Shown: positions 49,976 through 58,850 of the stretch, piece after piece
Numbering within the stretch: position 1 is the first letter of the stretch
Layout of the letters: every line of letters begins with the position of its first letter
DNA from: RGIG9379 sp031553005
GTDB taxonomy: Bacteria > Bacteroidota > Bacteroidia > Bacteroidales > Paludibacteraceae
Direction: 5' to 3'
Assembly: GCA_031553005.1 (NCBI GenBank)
Contig: JAVBMA010000031.1
Coordinates: 1 to 64,000, forward strand
DNA length: 64,000 nucleotides
Translations under genes and position numbers: made by a program
Notes under the pieces: model-generated
The model's input: only the letters and a program-made list of their open reading frames with translations
The model's database searches: none
What the model was told of the DNA's origin: nothing

Positions 49976-51009
49976 CTTACTATAATTCCATTGTTAGTTA
50001 TTACGTTTATTAGCCCTCCCAAGAAAATAAAAGTGGGTAAAATTTCCAGAGTGCAAAGATACAAAATCAAATAGAATAACGATGATGTACTTTTGTAAAA
50101 AAATGTTGTTATTTTGGATAAGTATAAAATTGACAAGCAGATATATGCAAAAAGTCCGGTGTAAATGACCGGTGTAATCCAAGATGTTGGTCCGAAAGAG
50201 AGACATAAAACGGAAGGAATCAACGCAATACCAAAAAATAAGATGAACGACTGGAATGTTTTTGACCACGCCGAAGAGCGGATTTTATCGAAGAAAACGT
50301 AACAAATCACTTTGATCGTTGCTATTTTGAACAGGATAAACAGTATTGTTATTACCAAAACAAGAGGCAAGACAAATGAAAAATTTTCTGTTTCGTGATT
50401 TAAAAACCGGGAAGTTGCAAAAAAAGAGAATAAGGATATATTTATAATTCCGGCTATCATCGATAGTATTTTTGACCGGGAGTTATCCGAAAAGGAGTCA
50501 TCTCTATAGGATTCGCTTCTGAGGGATAATGAGCAAAACTCTTTAAGGTCTTGTAACAGAAACTTTTTCTTGCGCGAGAAAATTAATCCATAGATTAAAA
50601 ATATCAAAAACAACAGAGGGGTAAACCATATTTCCGTCTGAATTCTCTGAGGAATTAGTATTCCGTTTTCTCCGGGATACATTTCTTTGATAGAATAAGT
50701 TTTTATGGTCTGATGCGGAGAATTTTCGTTGAAATCGGGATAATTTTGCCAATTTGAAATATAGTCTGCTGTTGGAGTAGCGGCATTGCTTTTTTCCTGA
50801 GGAATGATATAAGGATAACAATTTTGGAGGGAATCTATTACTTCCTTTCGGGCAATAGAATCGGTATTTAATTCGATTCCGGTAGTATCGCGAGCCTGAG
50901 TTTCTATAGAAATGATTCCCTCTTGGGGCTCTGTAAAGCTCGGCCGTGAGAGCGACGGCCCAAACTTTTTCCAATAGTAATCTTCTCTTGTCGTAGCATT
51001 TACAGACAT
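49972..51009 (-). CDS. DUF4271 domain membrane protein
   Basis: 345 residues. A charged, Pro/Thr-rich cytosolic part of about 130 residues precedes six to eight membrane helices (FTPLLFLIFLIYGLIFSRKK, IAGIINISLFSFFATSRFL, LVLVITILFILFKIATIKV, SFILFFGIALIPSVLCLSFG, LFYLILYLCTLEILPTFIFL). This is the DUF4271 layout, found beside hemD across Bacteroidota. Function unknown; overlap with hemD implies co-translation. Confidence 0.88.
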   Translation of the reverse strand: MSVNATTREDYYWKKFGPSLSRPSFTEPQEGIISIETQARDTTGIELNTDSIARKEVIDSLQNCYPYIIPQEKSNAATPTADYISNWQNYPDFNENSPHQTIKTYSIKEMYPGENGILIPQRIQTEIWFTPLLFLIFLIYGLIFSRKKKFLLQDLKEFCSLSLRSESYRDDSFSDNSRSKILSMIAGIINISLFSFFATSRFLNHETENFSFVLPLVLVITILFILFKIATIKVICYVFFDKIRSSAWSKTFQSFILFFGIALIPSVLCLSFGPTSWITPVIYTGLFAYICLSILYLSKITTFFYKSTSSLFYLILYLCTLEILPTFIFLGGLINVITNNGIIVR

Positions 51010-51396
51010 AAAAACGCGTAATCTCTTTTGTGAATTCTTTTAGGCGTAAGTTAATTCGAGGTTTAATGTCGTGTATATTGTTAAACCGAAGTACCTGAAC
51101 GTAACTTTATGACAAAGATATAATAAAAAGGTATCAAGTGAAAAACCGATTGGTAAAAATGAGGTTTTTTATCTCGAACACCGGTTATTTATTATTACGC
51201 TTATCTGTAATTAATAATCTTAAGACTTTTAACAAATCCAATTCGAAGGATTGAACATTAAATAACCCCAATTCATTTAGGAGTAAATAAAATGCCGATA
51301 ATATCAACCTAAAAACAGTAAGACAATCAATGTTTTATCTTTCTTAAGTTTATATTATCGGCATTCTTTGTAATTTGTACCGTTTTTTTATCCTTT
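51010..51396. other. Intergenic region with a distant 14-bp inverted repeat
   Basis: 387 bases between DUF4271 and the HIT gene, A+T-rich, no gene. AATGCCGATAATAT at 51291-51304 is repeated in inverted form at 51352-51365, with 47 bases between, close to the HIT stop. Confidence 0.6.
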
Positions 51397-51792
51397 TTAT
51401 TTGATGTTGCTCCTGATGTTTTCTGCAATAGTATTCATCTCTTCGGGGGTGAATGTCAATTTCGGATTTTTAAAATTCGTATCTCCTTCACTTTCCATAG
51501 GGATGAGGTGAATATGTGCATGCGGGACTTCCATTCCCATAACCGTAATGCCGATGCGTTTGCATGGAATCGCTTTTTCAATCGCCAACCCTACTTTTTT
51601 TGCAAATACAAAAAGTCCTGCCAGTGTTTTGTCGTCCAGGTCAAAGATATAATCGGTTTCTGTCTTTGGGATTACTAATGTATGTCCTTTTTTTATCGGA
51701 TTGATATCCAGGAATGCAAAATAATTATCATCCTCTGCAATTTTATAGCAGGGGATTTCTCCATTGATTATCCTTGAAAATATAGTTGGCAT
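51397..51792 (-). CDS. HIT family nucleotide-binding hydrolase
   Basis: 131 residues. TIFSRIINGEIPCYKIAED at the start, HTLVIPKTETDYIFDLDD near residue 38, and the HIT triad in VPHAHIHLIPM near 97-107. HIT proteins act on nucleotide phosphoramidates, AMP-lysine or dinucleoside polyphosphates; the natural substrate is not known. It follows greA by 17 bases on the same strand. Confidence 0.93.
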   Translation of the reverse strand: MPTIFSRIINGEIPCYKIAEDDNYFAFLDINPIKKGHTLVIPKTETDYIFDLDDKTLAGLFVFAKKVGLAIEKAIPCKRIGITVMGMEVPHAHIHLIPMESEGDTNFKNPKLTFTPEEMNTIAENIRSNIK

Positions 51793-51809
51793 CTGCGCGA
51801 AAATTTATG

Positions 51810-52280
51810 TTAGATGGAAATATTAAGGATTTCAAAAGGTATTTTTCCGGCAGGAACAGTTACTTCCACAACGTCGCCTACCTTTTTCCCAAGCAATGCT
51901 TTCGCAATCGGAGTGTTGATTGCCAGCTTCCCTTCCTTTAGGTTTGCTTCGTGTTCGGAAACGAGAGTATAAGCCATCTGTTGCCCGTTCTTGGTATTCT
52001 TTATCTCTACTTTATTTAGTATCTGCACCACGTCTGTGCTCAATTTGGATTCATCAATTAACCGGGCACTTGCAATTTTTTCTTTTAGAATAGAAATTTT
52101 CATTTCTAATAATCCCTGAGCTTCTTTAGCAGCATCGTATTCTGCATTTTCGGACAGGTCACCTTTATCCCGCGCTTCTGCAATTTGTTTAGAGATTGCC
52201 GGGCGTTCGATTGTTTCCAACTGTTTCAGATCTTCGACCATTTTGTTATAACCGTCTTCGGTCACATAAGATATAGCCAT
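51810..52280 (-). CDS. greA: Transcription elongation factor GreA
   Basis: 156 residues. The coiled-coil N-terminus contains EARDKGDLSENAEYDAAKEAQ near residues 34-54, with the acidic tip D and E that enter the RNA polymerase channel. The C-terminal domain ends KALLGKKVGDVVEVTVPAG. GreA restarts backtracked polymerase by transcript cleavage. It is probably co-transcribed with the HIT gene. Confidence 0.96.
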   Translation of the reverse strand: MAISYVTEDGYNKMVEDLKQLETIERPAISKQIAEARDKGDLSENAEYDAAKEAQGLLEMKISILKEKIASARLIDESKLSTDVVQILNKVEIKNTKNGQQMAYTLVSEHEANLKEGKLAINTPIAKALLGKKVGDVVEVTVPAGKIPFEILNISI

Positions 52281-52586
52281 GATATTATTTTGTTTATTAC
52301 GGATACTCCAAAAACTTTGATTTATGCATTTGCATTCCTTTGATAACGTGCATGTTTATATTAATAAACTCCGCGTTTATCATTTTGCAAACCTCAACCT
52401 TAGTTTTTAGGGATTTCCTTACGTTTGTATTATGAATTTATAAAAAACAAAAAGAATTCCGACCAAAGCCGGAACTCTTCTGGGAGGTCTCTCCTCCTTT
52501 TTTGTACCAAACAAAGATAAATAATTTTTTTGTATAAAACAAAATTATTTAGACTTTACTTTTCTGTTCGTTTATTTCTATTACTA
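52281..52586. other. Intergenic region between the S41 protease gene and greA
   Basis: 306 A+T-rich bases without a gene. The half next to the protease holds two hairpins (52442-52497), described separately; nothing else stands out. Confidence 0.6.
52442..52497 (-). terminator. Terminator with paired hairpins after the S41 protease gene
   Basis: On the minus strand GGAGG-AGAGA-CCTCC is followed by AGAGTTCCG pairing with CGGAATTCT (one G-U pair) around GCTTTGGT, then a T-rich run. Confidence 0.75.
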
Positions 52587-54185
52587 TTATTGCACCGAAA
52601 GTTCTTGAATCGCACGCTTTAATGTGTTGTCTTTTTCATGGATGACCGGATAAAAACCATCATCGCCGAAAATGTTCCGGATAATATAGGCCTTAAGTTT
52701 ATTTTCAATCAAATCGTTCGATTTGCTTATCAGGTGCGGATTACGGCGTATTCCTTTGCCTACGGCAAAATCGGCAAATAACTCGCCTAATTTTTGAGTG
52801 TCCAGATATGTTTCCAACGCTTTATAATCGGAGAATGCTTTTAGTTGGTTCCTGTTTTGGTCTGCATATTGGAATGCATATTCGTAGAGGTAACCGTTAT
52901 TGTTTGCCTTGGTATAGTATGAAGTTATACCCAATGTATCCCGAGGGACGAAAATATCAGGCATAATTCCTCCTCCTCCGTATACAATCCGTTCTTTTAT
53001 GAGGGTTTTGTATTTGATTGTATCAGCTTTGTCTACCTGAATACTGTCCTCAGCATCAAATTCTCCATGTAAATATCTGTTTACTATATCATTTCCATAA
53101 GACTCTTCGTCTTTATATGGTTTTTGAATGCATCTTCCGGATGGAGTGTAATATCGCGCAATAGTCAGACGAATGGCTGAACCGTCGCGTAACGGGATTT
53201 GTTGCTGTACTAATCCTTTTCCGAAAGAGCGGCGACCTATAATTATACCTCTGTCGTTATCCTGAATCGCTCCGGCAAAAATCTCACTTGCCGAGGCAGA
53301 CCATTCATCAATTAATATAGCCAATGGGTTATTTTGAAAAGATCCGGACCCATCGGCATATGCGTCCCGGCGGGGTTCTGATTTTCCTTCGGTGTAAACA
53401 ATTAAATTTTCCTGTTTCAGGAATTCGTTGATCATCTGGATTGCAGCGTCGAGATATCCTCCGGAATTGCCCCTTAAATCGATAATAAATTCGGTAGCGC
53501 CATCCTTTTGAAGTTTATTCAGCGCCGTCAGGAATTCGCTGTACGTATTATTCCCAAATTTGCTCACTTTGATATAACCTATTTTGTCGGTGACTTTATA
53601 CGCAATGTCAATGCTTGTTACCGGGATATCCCCGCGTTTGATAGTGAACGGCAATAATTCTTTTGCTCCGTTTCGCTTAATTCCGACTTTCACCGTAGTC
53701 CCTTTCGGACCACGGAGTTTTTTCATCACCTTTTCGTTGGTTATTTCACTTCCGGTGAAGAGAGTGTCATTTACGGTCACGATACGGTCTCCGGGCATGA
53801 TTCCCAGTTTCTCGGACGGTCCTCCGCTCACTACACCTACAATCATAATAGTATCTTTCTGGATATTGAATTGTACGCCGATGCCGCTAAAGCTGCCTTC
53901 GAGTTCTTCATTCACAGATTGTAAATCGCTTGCCGGAATGTATACGGAGTGCGGATCCAAGCCGGCTAAAATTTTAGGGATGGCTTCTTCTACTAATTCA
54001 TGGCTATTAACCGAGTCGACATATTGAGCGTTTATTATATTCAGGAGAGCGTCGATTTTTCCTTCGGAAGGTATCTGTGTCCGTTCGGGCAGATTCATCT
54101 GTGCCCTTTGGGTGAGGACATTCCCGATTACAAAGCCAATTATAGCCGCTAAAGCTATGAATAATGGAACAATGACTTTTTTCAT
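52587..54185 (-). CDS. S41 family C-terminal processing protease
   Basis: 532 residues. An uncleaved or lipoprotein-like membrane start (VIVPLFIALAAIIGFVIGNVL) leads to the S41 N-terminal helices (AIPKILAGLDPHSVYIP), a PDZ domain (GSFSGIGVQFNIQKDTI to IMPGDRIVTVND) and the protease core. FIIDLRGNSGGYL near residue 238 is the S41 motif, the catalytic Ser is in DEWSASASEIFAGA and Lys in RSFGKGLVQQQ. A C-terminal helical part of about 150 residues follows. Ctp-type proteases act in the periplasm on envelope proteins. Monocistronic. Confidence 0.93.
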   Translation of the reverse strand: MKKVIVPLFIALAAIIGFVIGNVLTQRAQMNLPERTQIPSEGKIDALLNIINAQYVDSVNSHELVEEAIPKILAGLDPHSVYIPASDLQSVNEELEGSFSGIGVQFNIQKDTIMIVGVVSGGPSEKLGIMPGDRIVTVNDTLFTGSEITNEKVMKKLRGPKGTTVKVGIKRNGAKELLPFTIKRGDIPVTSIDIAYKVTDKIGYIKVSKFGNNTYSEFLTALNKLQKDGATEFIIDLRGNSGGYLDAAIQMINEFLKQENLIVYTEGKSEPRRDAYADGSGSFQNNPLAILIDEWSASASEIFAGAIQDNDRGIIIGRRSFGKGLVQQQIPLRDGSAIRLTIARYYTPSGRCIQKPYKDEESYGNDIVNRYLHGEFDAEDSIQVDKADTIKYKTLIKERIVYGGGGIMPDIFVPRDTLGITSYYTKANNNGYLYEYAFQYADQNRNQLKAFSDYKALETYLDTQKLGELFADFAVGKGIRRNPHLISKSNDLIENKLKAYIIRNIFGDDGFYPVIHEKDNTLKRAIQELSVQ

Positions 54186-54381
54186 TATATGATGATATTT
54201 GTATTATATAAATAATCAACAGAGGTTAGTTTGAATTAATTGTGTTTTGATTAATAATAAATCCTAACATGTTTTCTAATTATTTAAAAATTAGATTCTT
54301 ATTTTAATTTTCGCTATCTCCTGATTATTCTCAGGTGATGCGAAACTACCTATTATAATTGAATATTTTTTTTATTAAAAA

Positions 54382-54837
54382 TCAATCGGCCTGTAGCTCT
54401 TCTGCGGGAATGCACATAGTTTCTATTCCTGCTTTTTCGAGAAGTTCTATTCCGTCCATAAGATGATAATATTCGGAATAGACAACTCTCCGGATTCCCG
54501 ACTGGATAATCAGTTTGGAGCATTCGATGCATGGAGAAGCGGTTACATAAAGGGTTGCACCTTCACTGCTGTTGTTTGAGCGCGCCACTTTAGTAATTGC
54601 ATTTGCTTCCGCGTGAAGTACGTAGGGTTTTGTTTTGTTGTTTTCGTCTTCGCAGATATTTTCAAACCCGGACGGGGTTCCGTTGTATCCGTCGGAAATA
54701 ATCATTTTATCTTTGACAATCAAAGCTCCCACTTTCCGGCGGATACAATAAGAATTTTCCGCCCATATCCTCGCCATTCGCATGTAGCGGCAGTCCAGTA
54801 TATGTTGTTTGTCTTTTTCTGTTTTGTTTCCGCTCAT
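54382..54837 (-). CDS. Deoxycytidylate deaminase (dCMP deaminase, ComEB type)
   Basis: 151 residues from ATG at 54837 (MSGNKTEKDKQHILD); a longer frame extends to 54912 but crosses the likely promoter-proximal leader. VLHAEANAITK near residue 83 holds the zinc histidine and catalytic Glu, and TASPCIECSKLI near 108 the two zinc cysteines. GYNGTPSGFENICED is typical of dCMP deaminases. It converts dCMP to dUMP for thymidylate synthesis. TACTTTTG on the minus strand at 54902-54909 fits its promoter. Confidence 0.93.
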   Translation of the reverse strand: MSGNKTEKDKQHILDCRYMRMARIWAENSYCIRRKVGALIVKDKMIISDGYNGTPSGFENICEDENNKTKPYVLHAEANAITKVARSNNSSEGATLYVTASPCIECSKLIIQSGIRRVVYSEYYHLMDGIELLEKAGIETMCIPAEELQAD

Positions 54838-54901
54838 CTGCTTAATAGTTACTGTGTTGGATAAATATTTGGTGACTTTGTATTTCTTTGCTAATTTCGT
54901 G

Positions 54902-54909
54902 CAAAAGTA
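54902..54909 (-). promoter_or_regulatory. Candidate -7 element for the dCMP deaminase gene
   Basis: TACTTTTG (read on the minus strand) matches TAnnTTTG, 64 bases upstream of the ATG at 54837. This supports the shorter protein. Confidence 0.45.
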
Positions 54910-54919
54910 CAATTAAAAA

Positions 54920-55741
54920 ATGAAGTTATATAAGATAGAAACCGGATTTTTTTTATCCGACGGAGGTGCTGTTTTCGGAACAGTGCCTAAAATATTGTGG
55001 AAAAATTTCTATTCTGCCGATGAATCTAACTTTTGTTCCATGGCGATGCGGTCATTGCTTGTTCAATCGGAAGACAAACTTATCTTAATAGATGCCGGAG
55101 TAGGGAATAAGCATCTGGACATCATGAGCAATTATGGTTTCCGGGATATTATACAGTTTGAAAAAGAGTTGCAAAAAATAGGTTTTTCCTGCAAGGATAT
55201 TACGGATGTGATCCTCACGCACCTGCATTTTGACCATTGTGGAGGCTGTACATGGATAGACCGGAACCTGCAATTGCAACTTACCTTTCCGAATGCAACT
55301 CATTGGGTGAGTGAAGCACAATGGAAAAATATGCTGAATCCGAATCTCAGGGAAGAAAACTCTTATTTTATGGCAGATATGATGCCTGTGTTTAAACAGG
55401 AGAAATTGAGATTAATTACGGAAACCGAACGGGTTTGTAAAGATATTGAGTTGAGGCTTTTCTCCGGACATACGGAAGGGCAAATCGTTCCTTATATTTT
55501 TGATCAGGATTGCACGTATGTTTTTGTCGGAGATGTGATTCCTACATCGGCGAATATACGGTTGGATTGGCTCAGCGCTTATGATGTGGATCAGATTAAA
55601 GCAATCGAAGGGAAACAACAGTTGTTGGAAGAGGCAATTCGGGAAAAGCAAATCCTGATATTTGAACATGATGTTTGCGTCGAATGCGCTACGATCCGGA
55701 AGAAATGGGATTTTGAGATAGGCGAAATCCTGAATATTTAA
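54920..55741 (+). CDS. MBL fold metallo-hydrolase
   Basis: 273 residues. Metal ligands of the metallo-beta-lactamase fold are in VILTHLHFDHCGGC near residues 96-109 (HxHxDH), LFSGHTEGQ near 177 and FVGDVIPT near 197, with a final His in LIFEHD. The opening KLYKIETGFFLSDGGAVFG and MRSLLVQSEDKLILIDAGVG are like lactonase and arylsulfatase-type relatives. The substrate is unknown. Divergent from the dCMP deaminase, with a strong terminator behind it. Confidence 0.9.
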   Translation: MKLYKIETGFFLSDGGAVFGTVPKILWKNFYSADESNFCSMAMRSLLVQSEDKLILIDAGVGNKHLDIMSNYGFRDIIQFEKELQKIGFSCKDITDVILTHLHFDHCGGCTWIDRNLQLQLTFPNATHWVSEAQWKNMLNPNLREENSYFMADMMPVFKQEKLRLITETERVCKDIELRLFSGHTEGQIVPYIFDQDCTYVFVGDVIPTSANIRLDWLSAYDVDQIKAIEGKQQLLEEAIREKQILIFEHDVCVECATIRKKWDFEIGEILNI

Positions 55742-55784
55742 AAAAATATTATTTCGGTTAGAAGTCTGCAAAGGGCAGGTAAAA

Positions 55785-55828
55785 AACAGGCTATTCAATC
55801 TCCTGAGGCTGAATAGCCTGTTCTCTTT
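55785..55828. terminator. Intrinsic terminator after the MBL hydrolase gene
   Basis: AACAGGCTATTCA pairs perfectly with TGAATAGCCTGTT around a 12-base loop, with T-rich sequence after it. Confidence 0.9.
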
Positions 55829-55937
55829 TACCGTGAATCATCTCCTCGGTTGTTAAATAATTATTTCATACGATATAATTTTAAGGTTGTATGGAATTTG
55901 TTCGATATTGATTCGTTAGCAAGCTAACACAAAAGGG

Positions 55938-56762
55938 TTAATGCATCTGTCCGTTAAAGGTTATTTTTTTTGTTTTTACTTCTACCAATCGTCCAAAATC
56001 AGCACCAATTCCGATGCCTATAAAAGGAATATCATCGACTACGCTAACTCTTGTGTAAAAAAACATATGTGATAAATGGATACCTAAATCCCATTCTAAT
56101 GAACCTGAAAATCCCTCATCAGTTTTTATATCATGATAATAATCACCACCACGATAACTGTAATGTTCATATTCATGATCTCGGGAGTAATAACAAATTC
56201 CTAATCGAAAGGCGCTGTATACATGTGATGTTTTGTTTCTGCCGAAACGCGGCGTAGAACCTCTGACACCTGATAGTAGACTAATCCCTTCTTGATTTTT
56301 ATAATAGTAATGATAATCATCTTCATCTTCATCATAAACGGAAAATTTAAGTTTCAGAACATCCCAACCTATGTAAGGTGTAAAGTTACGAGTGAATTGA
56401 ATGCCACTATCAAACCCTATATAACCCATACTTAGATCAAATCCGAAAGAGTACGGTAGATATTTAGGTAGATTTGACCGAACTTGATTGTTTTCATATT
56501 GAGATTTATTTTCGTATCGAATGTTTTCTTGATTAAACAAATCTGTGTATCCATCCTCATATTTGATCATAAATATTCGGAATTTTTCAATTGAATAAAT
56601 CGGACGCTCACTTCCAAATCTTTTATACTTTATCTCAGTGGGATTTACTTCCAACACTTTCGCACTAATTTCTTCTCCGTTTTGCAGAATAATGATGTCT
56701 TGAGCGCTCAAAGAATTACTACTACAGATTACAATAAAAACGATAAAAATAAATTTACGCAT
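55938..56762 (-). CDS. Secreted protein of unknown function with a small beta-barrel-like domain
   Basis: 274 residues. Signal peptide MRKFIFIVFIVICSSNSLSA is nearly the same as that of the gene at 56955. The stretch DIIILQNGEEISAKVLEVNP followed by EIKYKRFGSERPIYSIEKF is a short N-terminal module common in Bacteroidota exported proteins. The rest looks like a barrel (SFGFDLSMGYIGFDSGIQF, YSAFRLGICYYSRD, GSLEWDLGIHLSHMFFYTRV, FIGIGIGADFGRLVEV). No function can be assigned. It is the last gene of a five-gene group of exported proteins on this strand. Confidence 0.65.
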   Translation of the reverse strand: MRKFIFIVFIVICSSNSLSAQDIIILQNGEEISAKVLEVNPTEIKYKRFGSERPIYSIEKFRIFMIKYEDGYTDLFNQENIRYENKSQYENNQVRSNLPKYLPYSFGFDLSMGYIGFDSGIQFTRNFTPYIGWDVLKLKFSVYDEDEDDYHYYYKNQEGISLLSGVRGSTPRFGRNKTSHVYSAFRLGICYYSRDHEYEHYSYRGGDYYHDIKTDEGFSGSLEWDLGIHLSHMFFYTRVSVVDDIPFIGIGIGADFGRLVEVKTKKITFNGQMH

Positions 56763-56954
56763 ATTTAATTTGTTTAATGTTAGTCTTTTAAATAGACAGT
56801 GGTTAATGAATTATTTTATGAAAATTCTAAAAACAAACGTTTGGTAAAAATTAGCCTTCATTATTCAGTAAGTCGTTAAAAATATTAGTACAAAAAGCAA
56901 TTGGCTTTGTTTTATCATGAAATTATTTTTAAAATCATTATTGTCCCAAACGGA
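56763..56954. repeat. Leader region duplicated ahead of the neighbouring gene
   Basis: About 190 bases that match the region 57435-57590 over most of their length, including TTAATTTGTTTAATGTTAG next to the start codon and GTCGTTAAAAATATTAGT further upstream. The two differ mainly by a gap of about 25 bases. Confidence 0.75.
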
Positions 56955-57434
56955 CTACTTTTTATTGTGTTTGAGTGAAAATCTCAATGGTAGCATGAAA
57001 CTGGTTCTAACAGGCTTTCTTTCTTGCATTCCGGGATTCCATTTGGGCATTGATTTTATGAAACGTACCGCTTCTTTGTCTAAATCCTCGTTTTGGGAAC
57101 TTTTCTGGACTTTGACGTTTGTTATCCGTCCGTCTTTCTCTACTATGAAATTTATAAGAACGGTTCCTTGTATCCCTGATTCTATAGCTTTTAATGGATA
57201 ATTTAAATTTTTTGCAAAAAAGTTGTTAAATTCTTCTTGCTCTCCGACATATGAAGGAATTACTTCAGCAAAGAAGTAAATAGGCTCTTTATTGTCATCT
57301 ATCGGTTCTTCATTGTTATTTGCAATAATATTAATTTCTGTAGGAGACGTCCCCTTATTGTAATATGTATGCGTATTCCCATAAGCCCCAAAGAACAGAT
57401 TTGTAATAAAGACGATAAAAATAAATTTTCGCAT
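56955..57434 (-). CDS. Secreted TonB C-terminal domain protein
   Basis: 159 residues. A signal peptide (MRKFIFIVFITNLFFGAYG) replaces the usual membrane anchor. From residue 75 the TonB C-terminal fold is clear: NLNYPLKAIESGIQGTVLIN, FIVEKDGRITNVKVQKSS, DKEAVRFIKSMPKWNPGMQ and KPVRTSFMLPLRF. Such exported or periplasmic TonB_C proteins are common in Bacteroidota; without a membrane anchor it is unlikely to energise transporters directly. The leader and signal sequence are shared with the gene at 55938. Confidence 0.85.
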   Translation of the reverse strand: MRKFIFIVFITNLFFGAYGNTHTYYNKGTSPTEINIIANNNEEPIDDNKEPIYFFAEVIPSYVGEQEEFNNFFAKNLNYPLKAIESGIQGTVLINFIVEKDGRITNVKVQKSSQNEDLDKEAVRFIKSMPKWNPGMQERKPVRTSFMLPLRFSLKHNKK

Positions 57435-57705
57435 ACTTAATTTGTTTAATGTTAGTTTTTTAATATATGGTGATTAATTAATTATTTTATGAAAATTTTA
57501 AAAGCAATAGGTCGTTAAAAATATTAGTCCAAAAAACAATTGGTTTTGATTTATCATGAAATTAACTTTTAAAATTTATTATTGTCTGTTTGTTATTTTA
57601 AGTTGTGTTGAGATTTTTTTTATAGATGCCCGCTTTAACCGACTGTTTCAGGCTGGCGTTTCTTGTATACTTTTTCTGTTTTTATTAGGAACTTATTTGT
57701 CTTAT
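57435..57705. repeat. Intergenic region containing the second copy of the duplicated leader
   Basis: 57435-57590 matches 56763-56945 (see that entry). The rest (57590-57705) is A+T-rich. A plus-strand frame starting MKLTFKIYYCLFVILS runs through here but continues into the antisense of the next gene, so I do not call it. Confidence 0.65.
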
Positions 57706-58371
57706 CTAATTAATATACCCTTCTTTATCAAAAAAATCCTTGTCAATACAACCTTCTTTGCCTGTAAACCAAGGACATCGTCCGCAACTTTCAATTATAT
57801 CGCCGTTTTCATCCTTGTAGGGAATTATGTTGCCGTTTTCGTCTTCGTCTGCCAACTCTACGCAATCACAAGTATATGTTCCAAATTTGCCATAATATGC
57901 TATGCGGTATTTAGTTATTAAATTCTGGTTTTCATCAATGGTTACTATATATTTATTAGACATTGTGAAGGTGCGTCCATAGTCAATTTCTTCAATAATT
58001 ATCGCCGTCCATTTCTTGTTAGACGAAACTATATCTTGTAAATAAAATTCCCTATCTTCTAAATATTCTTCTGCTGTTATATAATTTACAACTTCATGTG
58101 TCTCATAACTTATTATTTCAATCATATCTTTATTCCCAAGAAACATTTTTCTGACATTTTCTTCTGTTAATTCAATTTTTCTTTCCAAATTATAATCAAT
58201 AATCTCGTCATATTCTCCAAAAGTAGCGTCTGAATAGTCTATACACAACAAAGTATCAAGAGCAACAGAATCAAAAACAAGTATCTGTTTTTCCTGCGTT
58301 TTTTTATTTTCCATAGAAAAACAGTAACTGAAAAATAAAGAGCCAATTACTGATAAAATTATTTTTTTCAT
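57706..58371 (-). CDS. Secreted protein of unknown function
   Basis: 221 residues with a signal peptide (IILSVIGSLFFSYCFS). The body is acidic and holds two features: a short internal repeat DENGNIIPYKDENGDIIES near residues 176-194 and a cysteine-rich end (YTCDCVEL, CGRCPWFTGKEGC). The Cys pattern could bind a metal or form disulfides. No family recognised. It lies in the exported-protein group, between the TonB_C gene and the repeat protein at 58482. Confidence 0.6.
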   Translation of the reverse strand: MKKIILSVIGSLFFSYCFSMENKKTQEKQILVFDSVALDTLLCIDYSDATFGEYDEIIDYNLERKIELTEENVRKMFLGNKDMIEIISYETHEVVNYITAEEYLEDREFYLQDIVSSNKKWTAIIIEEIDYGRTFTMSNKYIVTIDENQNLITKYRIAYYGKFGTYTCDCVELADEDENGNIIPYKDENGDIIESCGRCPWFTGKEGCIDKDFFDKEGYIN

Positions 58372-58481
58372 ATATCTTGTTTAACGTCCGGTTTTACTTT
58401 TCATTTGTCTGTAAACCTCTGCTTGCCGTGCGATTGGAGAGGTATGCTATTATATTTTTTTGAAGAAATGAAAAATATTTT

Positions 58482-58829
58482 TTATCTCATACCCGGGAAT
58501 GCTTCAACAAAATTAACTTTAACATCAGGGAAGCTTTCGACGAATTGGACAGTAAAATCCGGAAAACTTTCTACAAACTGCCACTCTCCGCAGCGATCGG
58601 GAAAAGAGTTGACCAATTTTACTTCTATGTCTGGAAAGGAGCTTACTACTTGTACTTTGAAGTCTGCGAAACTATTTACAACTTTTACTTTAAGGGGAAT
58701 TTTATTGTAGGCGCATTTTTCCTTGTTTATTCCTTTTTCAGAAACCGCATTTTTTGTCTGACCTCCCGAAGAAGCGGATTGACAAAGGAAAATGCAAAAG
58801 ATGAAGATAAAAAAGGAAGTGTGTTTCAT
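58482..58829 (-). CDS. Small secreted protein with 11-residue V-x-F-V-x-S-F-P-D repeats
   Basis: 115 residues. Signal peptide to about residue 20 (SFFIFIFCIFLCQSASS). Residues 45-113 are six tandem copies of an 11-residue unit ending in S-F-P-D: NSFAD at 52, SSFPD at 63, NSFPD at 74, ESFPD at 87, ESFPD at 98, EAFPG at 109. The spacing is 11 except for one step of 13 that carries CGEW. The alternating V-x-V/F pattern with a turn at each FPD suggests a beta-solenoid or a stack of short strands. Two cysteines (about 39 and 80) may pair. Function unknown. Confidence 0.75.
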   Translation of the reverse strand: MKHTSFFIFIFCIFLCQSASSGGQTKNAVSEKGINKEKCAYNKIPLKVKVVNSFADFKVQVVSSFPDIEVKLVNSFPDRCGEWQFVESFPDFTVQFVESFPDVKVNFVEAFPGMR

Positions 58830-58850
58830 CTGTTTATAACTTATTATATA

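Noticed and set aside
57556..57921. Hydrophobic plus-strand frame of 121 codons
   Set aside because: Its second half is antisense to the gene at 57706, and the first half lies in the duplicated leader. A real small membrane protein cannot be excluded but is not supported.
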